NCBI GenBank assembly: GCA_021199475.1
Contig: JAJQHZ010000084.1
Coordinates: forward strand, 1 to 64,000
Direction of reading: 5' to 3'
Origin: Lachnospiraceae bacterium
GTDB lineage: Bacteria; Bacillota; Clostridia; Lachnospirales; Lachnospiraceae
DNA: 64,000 nucleotides
Part shown: positions 8,849 through 16,014 of the stretch, piece after piece
Numbering within the stretch: the stretch's first letter is position 1
Layout of the letters: each line of letters starts with the position of its first letter
The notes under the pieces: model-generated
Databases searched by the model: none
Seen by the model: only the letters and a program-made list of their open reading frames with translations
Told to the model about the DNA's origin: nothing
Position numbers and translations under genes: made by a program

Positions 8849-10024
8849 TTAGTGTTCCTCCCCGCACAGCGCCACGAACAGCTTCTGCAGGCTCACCTTC
8901 TGGATCGTCAAACCAGTACTTCCCCGTGTAAAACCAGGTTTCCGGCCTGACTGACCACGCTCTATATCTGTATCCGTCAGCCGATCCGCCCGCTCATTTT
9001 CTACAGATTCACCTGGCTTCGGCTCCAGCCTATCTGTCCGCTCATTATTTGGGGCTTCACCCGGCTTCGGTGCCAGAATCGTCACGCTCTTGCTGCGCCC
9101 CAGCCGCTCCACATGATGCTGCGTGTACCCCGCGGTCGCGCGGTCCACCTCATCCTCACGCCCGCTCACACACCAGGCGCGCTCCAGCAGCTCCTCCAGA
9201 TTCTCTTTTAGAAGGATGTTTCCTTCATCCAGCAGGATCACTTCCTCAAAAATATCCGCTGCCTCCTCGATAATATGCGTCGAGATCACAAATGTCCGGC
9301 CGGTCTCAGTAAATTCCTCCAGCAGAAGCTGATAAAATTTCTCCCTCGCGACCACATCCAGCCCCGCGACCGGCTCATCCAGAAACGTGAATTCCTCCCC
9401 GCTCGCGAGCGCCACAACAATCGTCACCATCGAAAGCATGCCCTTGGACAGCTTGCTGATCTTTTTCTTCGTGTCCAGCCCAAACTCTGCCACGAGGCGG
9501 TCCGCCATCTTCTGATCCCAGTGCGGAAGGAACAGCGACGCAATTTTCAGATACTCCTTCACCTTCATTGTATTTGCACTGTTTCCAACCATTGTATTCA
9601 GCTCCCGCGAAAAACAAAGATGAGAAAGTGCCTTCGGATTCTCCCAGACCGACTCACGAACGGTCTCCAACCGCAGCTCATTCTTTGCATGTCCCATATC
9701 AGTTTTTGCAGTACGGCCATTTTCGCGACCATTTTCGTCTGTGTCAGTTCTACTGCGACCTTCTACAACACGCTCATTCGCACTGCAGTCCTTCCCTTTC
9801 CAATCCTCTTGTTCTCCAGCGCCTGCAGAAGAAAGCTCCACCACCACACTTCCCTCTGTCGCCGGATTCTGCGAGCTCAGGATGGACAAAAGCGTCGTCT
9901 TTCCCGCACCGTTGCGCCCGATCAGGCCATAGATTTTGCCCTGCTCCAGCTCCAGATCAATGCCGTGAAGCACCTCCTTCTCCCCGTATCGCTTCACAAT
10001 TCCGGATGCCACAATCTTGCTCAT
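8849..10024 (-). CDS. ABC transporter ATP-binding protein with low-complexity insertions
   Basis: 391 residues from the ATG at 10024 (GGAGG, 8 nt spacing); the track start adds 29 unsupported residues. It shows Walker A (GRNGAGKTT), signature LSKGMLSMV, Walker B (FTFLDEPVAGLD) and STHI. The protein is about 100 residues longer than YtrB-like relatives. A hydrophilic segment of about 70 residues, rich in E, N, G and R, separates the P-loop strand from the Q-loop region. Near the C-terminus a duplicated unit APKPGEAPNNERTDRL / EPKPGESVENERADRL occurs. The catalytic motifs are intact, so the insertions are probably surface loops. It is second gene of the GntR-led operon and likely under its control. 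Confidence 0.88.
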   Translation of the reverse strand: MSKIVASGIVKRYGEKEVLHGIDLELEQGKIYGLIGRNGAGKTTLLSILSSQNPATEGSVVVELSSAGAGEQEDWKGKDCSANERVVEGRSRTDTDENGRENGRTAKTDMGHAKNELRLETVRESVWENPKALSHLCFSRELNTMVGNSANTMKVKEYLKIASLFLPHWDQKMADRLVAEFGLDTKKKISKLSKGMLSMVTIVVALASGEEFTFLDEPVAGLDVVAREKFYQLLLEEFTETGRTFVISTHIIEEAADIFEEVILLDEGNILLKENLEELLERAWCVSGREDEVDRATAGYTQHHVERLGRSKSVTILAPKPGEAPNNERTDRLEPKPGESVENERADRLTDTDIERGQSGRKPGFTRGSTGLTIQKVSLQKLFVALCGEEH

Positions 10025-10225
10025 GCCATTTTCCTCCTCATACCCTGTATTCTTTCTGTTATCTCCCATCCCATTAAAAATTGGTCGCCAGCTAACTCGT
10101 GTATCTTGCACCGCTTAATACGTGAATCGCAAGTTTAAAAACCCAGCCATAGTAAGTCTTCAGATTTTACCAGTCCGGTGCCGGGCTCGGCTGTTTCCTG
10201 CCAGACACGGCTGTTTCCCGACAGG

Positions 10226-10597
10226 CTATTCGCCGGCAGGCGCCTCCTGAATCATCGCTACCAGTTCTTCTTTCGTGATTCCGAGACTGTCCGCCTCCGC
10301 CATCAGACGTTTTACATAGTCATCGTAAAAATTTTTCTTTCTCTTTTCCATAATGGCCTTTTTCGCCCCCGTACGGACGAACATCCCGATTCCCCTCTTT
10401 TTGTAAAGGATCCCCTCGTCCACCAGAAGATTTACCCCCTTCGCAGCCGTTGCCGGATTGATTGCATAGGCTCTGGCCAGCTCATTCGTGCTGGGCACCC
10501 GCTCCTCCTCCAGAAGAATATCCCGCAGGATATCTTCCTCGATCATTTCTTTTATCTGAATGTAAATGGATTTTTCCTGTGAAAGGATTTCATGCAT
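10226..10597 (-). CDS. GntR-family (YtrA subfamily) transcriptional regulator
   Basis: 123 residues with an N-terminal winged helix-turn-helix: IYIQIKEMIEEDI, then RVPSTNELARAYAINPATAAKGVNLLVDEGILYKKRGIGMFV. The C-terminal tail is short, as expected of YtrA-type regulators, which sense through the associated ABC transporter or an unknown ligand rather than a large effector domain. It is the first gene of the operon with the two ABC ATPases and three membrane proteins, the classic ytr-like order. ATG preceded by AAAGGA at 9 nt. It probably represses its own operon; no operator palindrome was established. Confidence 0.9.
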   Translation of the reverse strand: MHEILSQEKSIYIQIKEMIEEDILRDILLEEERVPSTNELARAYAINPATAAKGVNLLVDEGILYKKRGIGMFVRTGAKKAIMEKRKKNFYDDYVKRLMAEADSLGITKEELVAMIQEAPAGE

Positions 10598-10747
10598 TTA
10601 CCCACTTCCTTTCATGCGCGTGTTCGATTCCTGTTTTACAAATATGCGCTTTCGTTCGTCGGTTCATCACTTGTGTAATGAACCATACCACCAATATTTC
10701 ATTCTGTCAAGCAGGATTATTATAAAAACAAATTTTCGAGAAAATTC

Positions 10748-10775
10748 TTGACTTTCCTCCGTATTCTGATAGAAT
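10748..10775 (+). promoter_or_regulatory. Sigma-A type promoter of queT
   Basis: TTGACT (10748-10753) and TAGAAT (10770-10775) separated by 16 nt. It lies about 80 nt upstream of the riboswitch aptamer and 130 nt before queT. Confidence 0.75.
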
Positions 10776-10854
10776 GATCAAAGTTGTGCTTCGCGCATAT
10801 TGGCAGATTATAAATGCCGGACGCACACTGGTCGGCGCCATTCGCGCTGCATCC

Positions 10855-10893
10855 GTCTGTTCGAAACCATCCAGACGTAAAATAAAACTAAGG
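10855..10893 (+). ncRNA. preQ1-I riboswitch
   Basis: P1 GTCTG (10855-10859) pairs with CAGAC (10872-10876). The enclosed loop TTCGAAACCATC matches the conserved UUC..A..AC pattern, and the A-rich tail GTAAAATAAAACTAAGGAG would form the H-type pseudoknot. The tail runs into the queT ribosome binding site (AAGGAG), so ligand binding should hide it and repress translation. The match to known class I aptamers and the queT gene downstream support each other. Confidence 0.88.
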
Positions 10894-10905
10894 AGAGAAT
10901 AAGAA

Positions 10906-11412
10906 ATGAAAAATCAGACACCACGGCAGGGGAACGTTCTGTTCCTGACGCACGCGGCAGTAATTGCTGCGCTCTATATCGTGCTCACGTACATCGCAAA
11001 TGAGCTCGGTATCGCAAGCGGAACCATTCAGGTCCGTTTTTCGGAAGCACTCACCATCCTACCATTTTTCACACCAGCAGCTGTCCCGGGGCTTTATATC
11101 GGCTGTCTGCTCGCCAACATTCTGACGGGCTGCGCCCTGCCCGACATTATCTTTGGGCCGCTCGCCACGCTGATTGGAGCGATCGGCACGTACCTGCTCC
11201 GCCGCCACAGCAAATGGCTCGCTCCGGTGCCGCCCATTGCGGCTAACGCGATCGTGGTGCCGCTCGTATTGCTGTACGGCTACGGCATCCGCCCTCTGTG
11301 GTTTTCCTTTGTGACAGTCACGATCGGAGAAGTCATCTCCTGCGGCGTATTCGGCCTGATTCTGCTCGCCGCCCTGGCGAAATACCGGAACCAGCTGTTC
11401 CCGCAGCAGTAA
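10906..11412 (+). CDS. queT: QueT family queuosine-precursor transporter
   Basis: 168 residues, almost entirely hydrophobic with five to six membrane helices and the family-typical segment QVRFSEALTILPFFTPAAVPGLYIGCLLANI. QueT proteins are the substrate-binding membrane (S) component of ECF-type transporters that import preQ1 or preQ0 for queuosine tRNA modification. The gene follows a promoter and a preQ1-I riboswitch, an independent functional clue, and is followed by a strong terminator, so it is a single-gene unit. ECF energising subunits are not in the window and are probably shared. AAGGAG lies 9 nt before the ATG. Confidence 0.95.
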   Translation: MKNQTPRQGNVLFLTHAAVIAALYIVLTYIANELGIASGTIQVRFSEALTILPFFTPAAVPGLYIGCLLANILTGCALPDIIFGPLATLIGAIGTYLLRRHSKWLAPVPPIAANAIVVPLVLLYGYGIRPLWFSFVTVTIGEVISCGVFGLILLAALAKYRNQLFPQQ

Positions 11413-11422
11413 AGATCTGTGT

Positions 11423-11460
11423 CCGGGTGCGGCTTCAGCCGCGAAACTCAATGCCCGGCC
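11423..11460 (+). repeat. Structured repeat, C type, second half only (C3)
   Basis: CCGGG...CCCGG encloses an inner hairpin GTGCGGC-TTCA-GCCGC and an A-rich spacer, as in the full C elements at 44821 and 44906. The first stem-loop of the element is missing. Both here and at 44986 the repeat is followed by GTGCAT, A-rich bases and a terminator. Confidence 0.75.
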
Positions 11461-11474
11461 GTGTGCATCAAAAA

Positions 11475-11512
11475 CAGGGCAACCGCTTGTTTATGCGATT
11501 GCCCTGCTTTTA
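11475..11512. terminator. Bidirectional intrinsic terminator after queT
   Basis: CAGGGCAACCGC pairs with GCGATTGCCCTG across a 7-8 nt loop, with CTTTTA on the plus side and GTTTTTG on the minus side. It can serve queT and also the convergent small gene at 11550. Confidence 0.85.
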
Positions 11513-11549
11513 TGCACTCGGCTGCGTAAGATAAAACCTGCCGACATAC

Positions 11550-11693
11550 TTATTCGGCGGGCTTTTCCTTTTTTGCCAGCGTCCTGACATCCTCTATCGC
11601 TTTTTTCACCTCATCCATATCCTTGCATCCGGCAAATTTATCCGCCACCAGATTCAGTATCACTTCCATCTGCTTATCTGTCATTTCGTCCAT
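11550..11693 (-). CDS. Small conserved-looking protein, 47 residues
   Basis: The real start is the ATG at 11693 (AGGAGG, 5 nt spacing); the longer track ORF to 11864 lies inside the helicase gene in another frame. The protein is charged and helical: MTDKQMEVILNLVADKFAGC, then KDMDEVKKAIEDVRTL. Its second half matches the 46-residue protein at 45142 (KDMDEVKKAIEDVRTL versus KDIEEAKKKVRELL), so they are paralogs. It overlaps the last 20 nt of the helicase gene and is likely coupled to it. No signal peptide or cysteine pair. Function unknown. Confidence 0.7.
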   Translation of the reverse strand: MDEMTDKQMEVILNLVADKFAGCKDMDEVKKAIEDVRTLAKKEKPAE

Positions 11694-14295
11694 ATTGCCC
11701 TCCTTTTTTCTCCCAAAACCTTTCCTCCTGCTCGCGCACGTTTTTTCGTGTGCAGCGCATTGGCTGCTCCCACTCGACGGGAAACATGCTGCGGTAGCGG
11801 GCGGCGGCGAAGCGCTCGTCGAGGAGCAGGATGACTCCGCGGTCGTTCTCGGTGCGGATGACACGCCCGGCGGACTGCAGCACGCGGTTCATCCCCGGAC
11901 AGAGGTAGGCATAGAAAAAGCCGTCCTCCCCCCGTTTGTCATAAAAATCTTTCAGGAGCTCCCGCTCGGTGCAGACCTGCGGCAGACCTGCGCCGACAAT
12001 GATTGCGCCAATCAGGCGTTCCCCGCGCAGGTCAATGCCCTCGCCGAAGATGCCGCCCATGACGCAGAATCCGGCGAGTCCCTGCGGATGCGGAAGCTCG
12101 AATTTCTCCAGAAATGATTCGCGTTCCTCTTCGCTCATCCGGTTCATCTGACGGACGGTCTCAATAGAATCCCCGTTCTCCATGCAAATCTGGTCAAACT
12201 GATCGGCCACATCGTCCATCATCTGGTAGGAGGAAAAAAATACCATATAATTTCCGCGCTGTGCCTGCACGGTCTCAAACACATATTCTGCCATTTTCCG
12301 ATATTCCTGCAGCGAACGGTTCCGATAACGGCTGCTGGTATCGGTGCCAATCAGCACCAGGCGGTTGGCCGGGTCAAAGACCGGGCGGGCGTAGATTGCA
12401 TAATCATCCTTTTGCGTACTCAGCAGGCTTTTGTAGTAATTGATGGGAAGAAAGGTGGCAGAAAAATACACCGTGCTTCTTCCTTTATCGAAACACTCCT
12501 GCAGATTTTCTGAGATATCCACGCAGTAAAGGCGCAGCAAAAAACGCCCATCCGGAAGAAGCTCCGTGTAGATAACATAATTATCGCTCAGATGGTCGCA
12601 GGTATCCAGGAAACGGCGCAGCTGAAAATAAAATTCCAGTGTTTTCTCGTTCAATTCAGCATTTAGCGAATCCTCCAGAAATGTCTCAATCAGTCCGCAC
12701 AGATTCATCAGCGTCTGAGGGAATGTGCCAATCCCGCCATTTTCGGAATTTAAAATTCTCACATTTTTTCTATCATCCAATTCGCGCTTCTGCTCCAGCA
12801 GCCAGGTATTGCACCGGTTCAGCGCCCGGACGATGGCGCGCACATTGCGCATCAGATCCCCCGGCCGATGCTTACGGGAAAGAATGCGCGGAGCTTCATT
12901 CTGATTGATATTCCCAAGTGCCTGAAATTCTTTTTTTAGTGTCAGAAACTCTTCCTTGCACAGTGACGCAGAATACATGTCGCGCCCGCGCTCGACCAGG
13001 TTGTGCGCCTCGTCAATCAGAAACAAATATTCGCCCTTTACGCCCTCGCCGAAGAACCGTCTCAGCCGGGCGCGCGGATCGAAGATATAGTTATAATCAC
13101 AGATGACACTGTCCGTCCAGAGTGCCGCATCCAGCCCCATTTCAAACGGGCAGACACGCCATTTTTCCGCCTGCGCCTCCAGCGTCTGGCGGTTCAGCAC
13201 ATCATTTTCCGAAATCAGCTCAAAGACCGCGTCGTTGACCCGGTCATAATGTCCCTTCGCGTAGGGGCAGGCGTCTGGATTGCACTCGGTCTCTTCCAGA
13301 AAGCAGATTTTTTCCTTCGCGGTCAGTGTGACCGTCTTCATGCGCAGCCCTTCTCCGCGCAAAATGCCAAAGGCCTCCTCCGCGACCGTTCGCGTAATCG
13401 TTTTCGCTGTCGCATAAAAAATGCGGTCCGCCAGCCCTTCTCCCACCGCTTTTACAGCAGGGAACACGGTCGAGAGCGTTTTGCCGGTACCGGTCGGCGC
13501 CTGAATGAACAGCTTTTTTTTGCGCAGAATCGTCCGATAGACCGAGGATGCGACCTCCTTCTGCCCGGGCCGCCAGGGATAGGGAAATTCAAGCCCCCGG
13601 ATGGATTCCTGGCGAATCTGCCTCCAGTCCACCTCAAACTGCGCCCATTTCCGATACTTGCCCACCAGATCCAGAAACCAGGCTTCCAGCTCGCCTCTCT
13701 CATAAATCTGGCGAAACCGGCGGATTTCCTCCGTTTCCAGATTGCAGTAGGTCATCTGAACGCCAATATAAGGCAGATCTCGATTGACCCCGACCATGTA
13801 GGCGTAGCACTTCGCCTGCGCCAGATGCACCGGTACCGGGTACTCCAGGCTCATGACATCACGGTAGATGCCCTTGATCTCATCGATGTATGTCTGCTCC
13901 GCGATTTTCTTTTTTGATCTTTTCTCACTGTCGAAAGCACTGTGATTGTCAGAAGACTCGTCGGGCTTTGTTTCTCCGTAAGGATTCTTCTCCGTGAAGA
14001 TTCCGTCCGCGCGCCCCTCTACCGTAAGAATCAGCTTGCCTTTCTCAACATCAGCATCCGCGGCATTTTCGGATAAGCTGCCCGGCTCCGTCTCCCAGCA
14101 GACATCAAAAGAAAGCGGTACCTCAGACTGGTATCCGCTCCCCATCCCGCTCTGTATCTTGCGGTGGATGCGGCTGCCCTCCTGCATCGCTTCCTTTTCA
14201 CCAAAACCGCCTCTTCGATTGTCGATATCCCCCTCGCGAAGAATAAACTCTACGAGGCCCCGGACCGAAATCCGGATTTTCTTTTCTTCTCCCAT
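11674..14295 (-). CDS. ATP-dependent DNA helicase, DinG/XPD-like superfamily 2
   Basis: 873 residues. The N-terminal 170 include a PD-(D/E)XK-like module (GSRIHRKIQ, then VEGRADGIF and YIDEIKGIYR), as in related Firmicutes helicases. The helicase core has motif I (APTGTGKTLS), the Fe-S cluster region of this family with cysteines in KICFLEETECNPDACPYAKGHYD, motif II (FLIDEAHN), and the C-terminal motif GRVIRTENDRG. It unwinds DNA in repair or structure resolution. A hydrophilic insertion (NPYGETKPDESSDNHSAF...) interrupts the N-terminal module. It follows the HPr-like gene by 25 nt. Its ribosome binding site is weak, so translational coupling to that gene is plausible. Confidence 0.88.
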   Translation of the reverse strand: MGEEKKIRISVRGLVEFILREGDIDNRRGGFGEKEAMQEGSRIHRKIQSGMGSGYQSEVPLSFDVCWETEPGSLSENAADADVEKGKLILTVEGRADGIFTEKNPYGETKPDESSDNHSAFDSEKRSKKKIAEQTYIDEIKGIYRDVMSLEYPVPVHLAQAKCYAYMVGVNRDLPYIGVQMTYCNLETEEIRRFRQIYERGELEAWFLDLVGKYRKWAQFEVDWRQIRQESIRGLEFPYPWRPGQKEVASSVYRTILRKKKLFIQAPTGTGKTLSTVFPAVKAVGEGLADRIFYATAKTITRTVAEEAFGILRGEGLRMKTVTLTAKEKICFLEETECNPDACPYAKGHYDRVNDAVFELISENDVLNRQTLEAQAEKWRVCPFEMGLDAALWTDSVICDYNYIFDPRARLRRFFGEGVKGEYLFLIDEAHNLVERGRDMYSASLCKEEFLTLKKEFQALGNINQNEAPRILSRKHRPGDLMRNVRAIVRALNRCNTWLLEQKRELDDRKNVRILNSENGGIGTFPQTLMNLCGLIETFLEDSLNAELNEKTLEFYFQLRRFLDTCDHLSDNYVIYTELLPDGRFLLRLYCVDISENLQECFDKGRSTVYFSATFLPINYYKSLLSTQKDDYAIYARPVFDPANRLVLIGTDTSSRYRNRSLQEYRKMAEYVFETVQAQRGNYMVFFSSYQMMDDVADQFDQICMENGDSIETVRQMNRMSEEERESFLEKFELPHPQGLAGFCVMGGIFGEGIDLRGERLIGAIIVGAGLPQVCTERELLKDFYDKRGEDGFFYAYLCPGMNRVLQSAGRVIRTENDRGVILLLDERFAAARYRSMFPVEWEQPMRCTRKNVREQEERFWEKKGGQYGRNDR

Positions 14296-14320
14296 AGCTT
14301 ACAACCGGAAGACACCCCAA

Positions 14321-14548
14321 TCACGCGTCCGCAAATTTTCCCAGCACCCGTTCCAGCTCTGCATTCTCGTCACTGTATGTCACGACCAGCACCTGCGTGA
14401 GATCCAGACTCATGACCCCCATAATCGATTTTGCATCAATCAGAGCGCCCTCATTCAGTATATTCACAGCAAAATCACACCGATCCGCCGCCTGCTCAAA
14501 TTCACGCACCTCGTCTACTGACCTCAGCCGAATCCTTCTCTTCGTCAT
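14321..14548 (-). CDS. HPr-like protein lacking the phosphoryl-accepting histidine
   Basis: 75 residues with the HPr fold signature DAKSIMGVMSLDL, which aligns with the Ser46 regulatory region of HPr (Ser41 here). The first strand and helix (RSVDEVREFEQAADRCDFAVNIL) contain no histidine, so the PTS phosphotransfer site (His15) is absent. Bacillus Crh is the precedent: an HPr paralog that keeps Ser46 for HPr kinase but cannot pass phosphate to sugars. It therefore probably acts in regulation, not transport. AAAGGGG precedes the ATG. It lies upstream of the helicase gene in the same direction, between it and rpoD. Confidence 0.85.
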   Translation of the reverse strand: MTKRRIRLRSVDEVREFEQAADRCDFAVNILNEGALIDAKSIMGVMSLDLTQVLVVTYSDENAELERVLGKFADA

Positions 14549-14640
14549 AAAACCCTTCCCCTTTCAGTCGCACTCATGATGTCAATGATTCTTTGTATCC
14601 CGCTCTTTTAAAAAGAAGCCATGATAACATGATAAAACGA

Positions 14641-14685
14641 AAAGCCGCGGCAGAGCCAGCCCCAAATCTGCTCCGTCGCGGCTCT
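14641..14685 (-). terminator. Intrinsic terminator downstream of rpoD
   Basis: On the minus strand GAGCCGCGACGGAGC pairs imperfectly with GCTCTGCCGCGGCTT across a 14-nt loop, followed by TTTTCGTTTT. It lies 25-70 nt beyond the rpoD stop. Confidence 0.8.
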
Positions 14686-14710
14686 TTCATTTCAATGTGA
14701 AACGTTTATT

Positions 14711-15850
14711 CTAGTTCAGAAAATCCTTCAGTCTCTTGCTTCTGGACGGATGCCTCAGCTTGCGCAGGGCCTTCGCCTCAATCTGGCGGATGCGCTCCCG
14801 GGTGACATTGAACTCCTTGCCAACCTCCTCGAGCGTCCGCGCCCGGCCGTCCTCCAGGCCGAAACGAAGCTTCACGACCTGCCGTTCCCGCTCTGTCAGC
14901 GACTCCAACGCGGTCGCCAGCTCCTCGCGGAGCATCGAAAACGCGGCGGAATCCGCCGGGGAAAGCGCGGTGTCGTCCTCAATGAAATCACCCAGATGGG
15001 AGTCGTCCTCCTCGCCGATCGGCGTATCCAGCGATACCGGATCCCTGGAGATCTTCAGCACCTCGCGCACACGGGCCACCGGCACGTTCAGCCGTTCCGC
15101 CACTTCCTCGGGGGTCGGCTCCCGCCCCAGCTCCTGCAGAAGCGTGCGCGTCATGCGCAGCGTTTTATTGATGGTCTCGACCATATGTACCGGAACACGA
15201 ATCGTACGTCCCGTATCCGCGATCCCGCGGGTGATGGCCTGACGAATCCACCAGGTCGCGTACGTACTGAACTTATATCCCTTGGTGTAATCAAATTTAT
15301 CAACGGCCTTCATCAGGCCCATATTGCCCTCCTGAATCAGATCCAGGAACGGCATCCCTCTGCCTACATACTTCTTGGCAATGCTCACTACGAGACGGAG
15401 ATTCGCTTCGGTCAGCTTTTTCTTGGCTTCTTCATCGCCCTGTTCTACTCGTTTGGCCAGCTCAATCTCTTCTTCCCCGGATAGAAGGGGAACATTACCG
15501 ATTTCCTTCAGGTACATCCGGACCGGGTCCTCTGTACTGACTCCTTCGAGCACATCTACGTCATTGATCAATTCGACCTCTTCGTGATCGGACATCAGAA
15601 TGTCATCCTCAGGCTCGAGCAGGATATCGTCCGCATTGTCTTCGGGGGATTCGTCCGGCGATTTGCCCTGTACAACATCAATATGATTCTTTTCAAAATA
15701 ATCAAGAATCACATCCATCTTGTTCTCTGTCAATTCCATCCCGGAAAATGCGTTCATAATCTCATCGTACATGAGGGTGTTTTTCCTGGTCGCAGCGAGT
15801 GCCTTCAGGCTTTCAAGCGTTTTCAGAAACTGTTCCTGTGCTTCATTCAT
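14711..15850 (-). CDS. rpoD: Primary RNA polymerase sigma factor (sigma-70/SigA)
   Basis: 379 residues. After an acidic region 1.1 the conserved regions follow in order: [17 protein letters not shown] (1.2), [37 protein letters not shown] (2.1-2.2), [15 protein letters not shown] (2.3-2.4, -10 recognition), region 3, and the region 4.2 helix-turn-helix [32 protein letters not shown] for -35 recognition. Length and motifs are those of housekeeping SigA, and the promoters found here (TTGACA/TATAAT) agree with it. AAAGGAG stands 9 nt before the ATG and a terminator follows. dnaG, the usual upstream partner, is not next to it; clpX is. Confidence 0.97.
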   Translation of the reverse strand: MNEAQEQFLKTLESLKALAATRKNTLMYDEIMNAFSGMELTENKMDVILDYFEKNHIDVVQGKSPDESPEDNADDILLEPEDDILMSDHEEVELINDVDVLEGVSTEDPVRMYLKEIGNVPLLSGEEEIELAKRVEQGDEEAKKKLTEANLRLVVSIAKKYVGRGMPFLDLIQEGNMGLMKAVDKFDYTKGYKFSTYATWWIRQAITRGIADTGRTIRVPVHMVETINKTLRMTRTLLQELGREPTPEEVAERLNVPVARVREVLKISRDPVSLDTPIGEEDDSHLGDFIEDDTALSPADSAAFSMLREELATALESLTERERQVVKLRFGLEDGRARTLEEVGKEFNVTRERIRQIEAKALRKLRHPSRSKRLKDFLN

Positions 15851-16014
15851 AAAAACAATCTCCTTTCGCCATTTACAATACCATTTTTGTCAATCCGTGT
15901 CAACGCATAGCGAAAAAATGGTAAAAATTGCATACGAAATACCGCGCCCATGAATCCGCCACAGCAGCGTTCGTTTTCGCACATTCCGCTGTATAAATGC
16001 AATAAGTAACTTTT

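Noticed and set aside
13003-13917. 304-residue plus-strand ORF
   Set aside because: Antisense to the helicase; the helicase motifs decide the strand.
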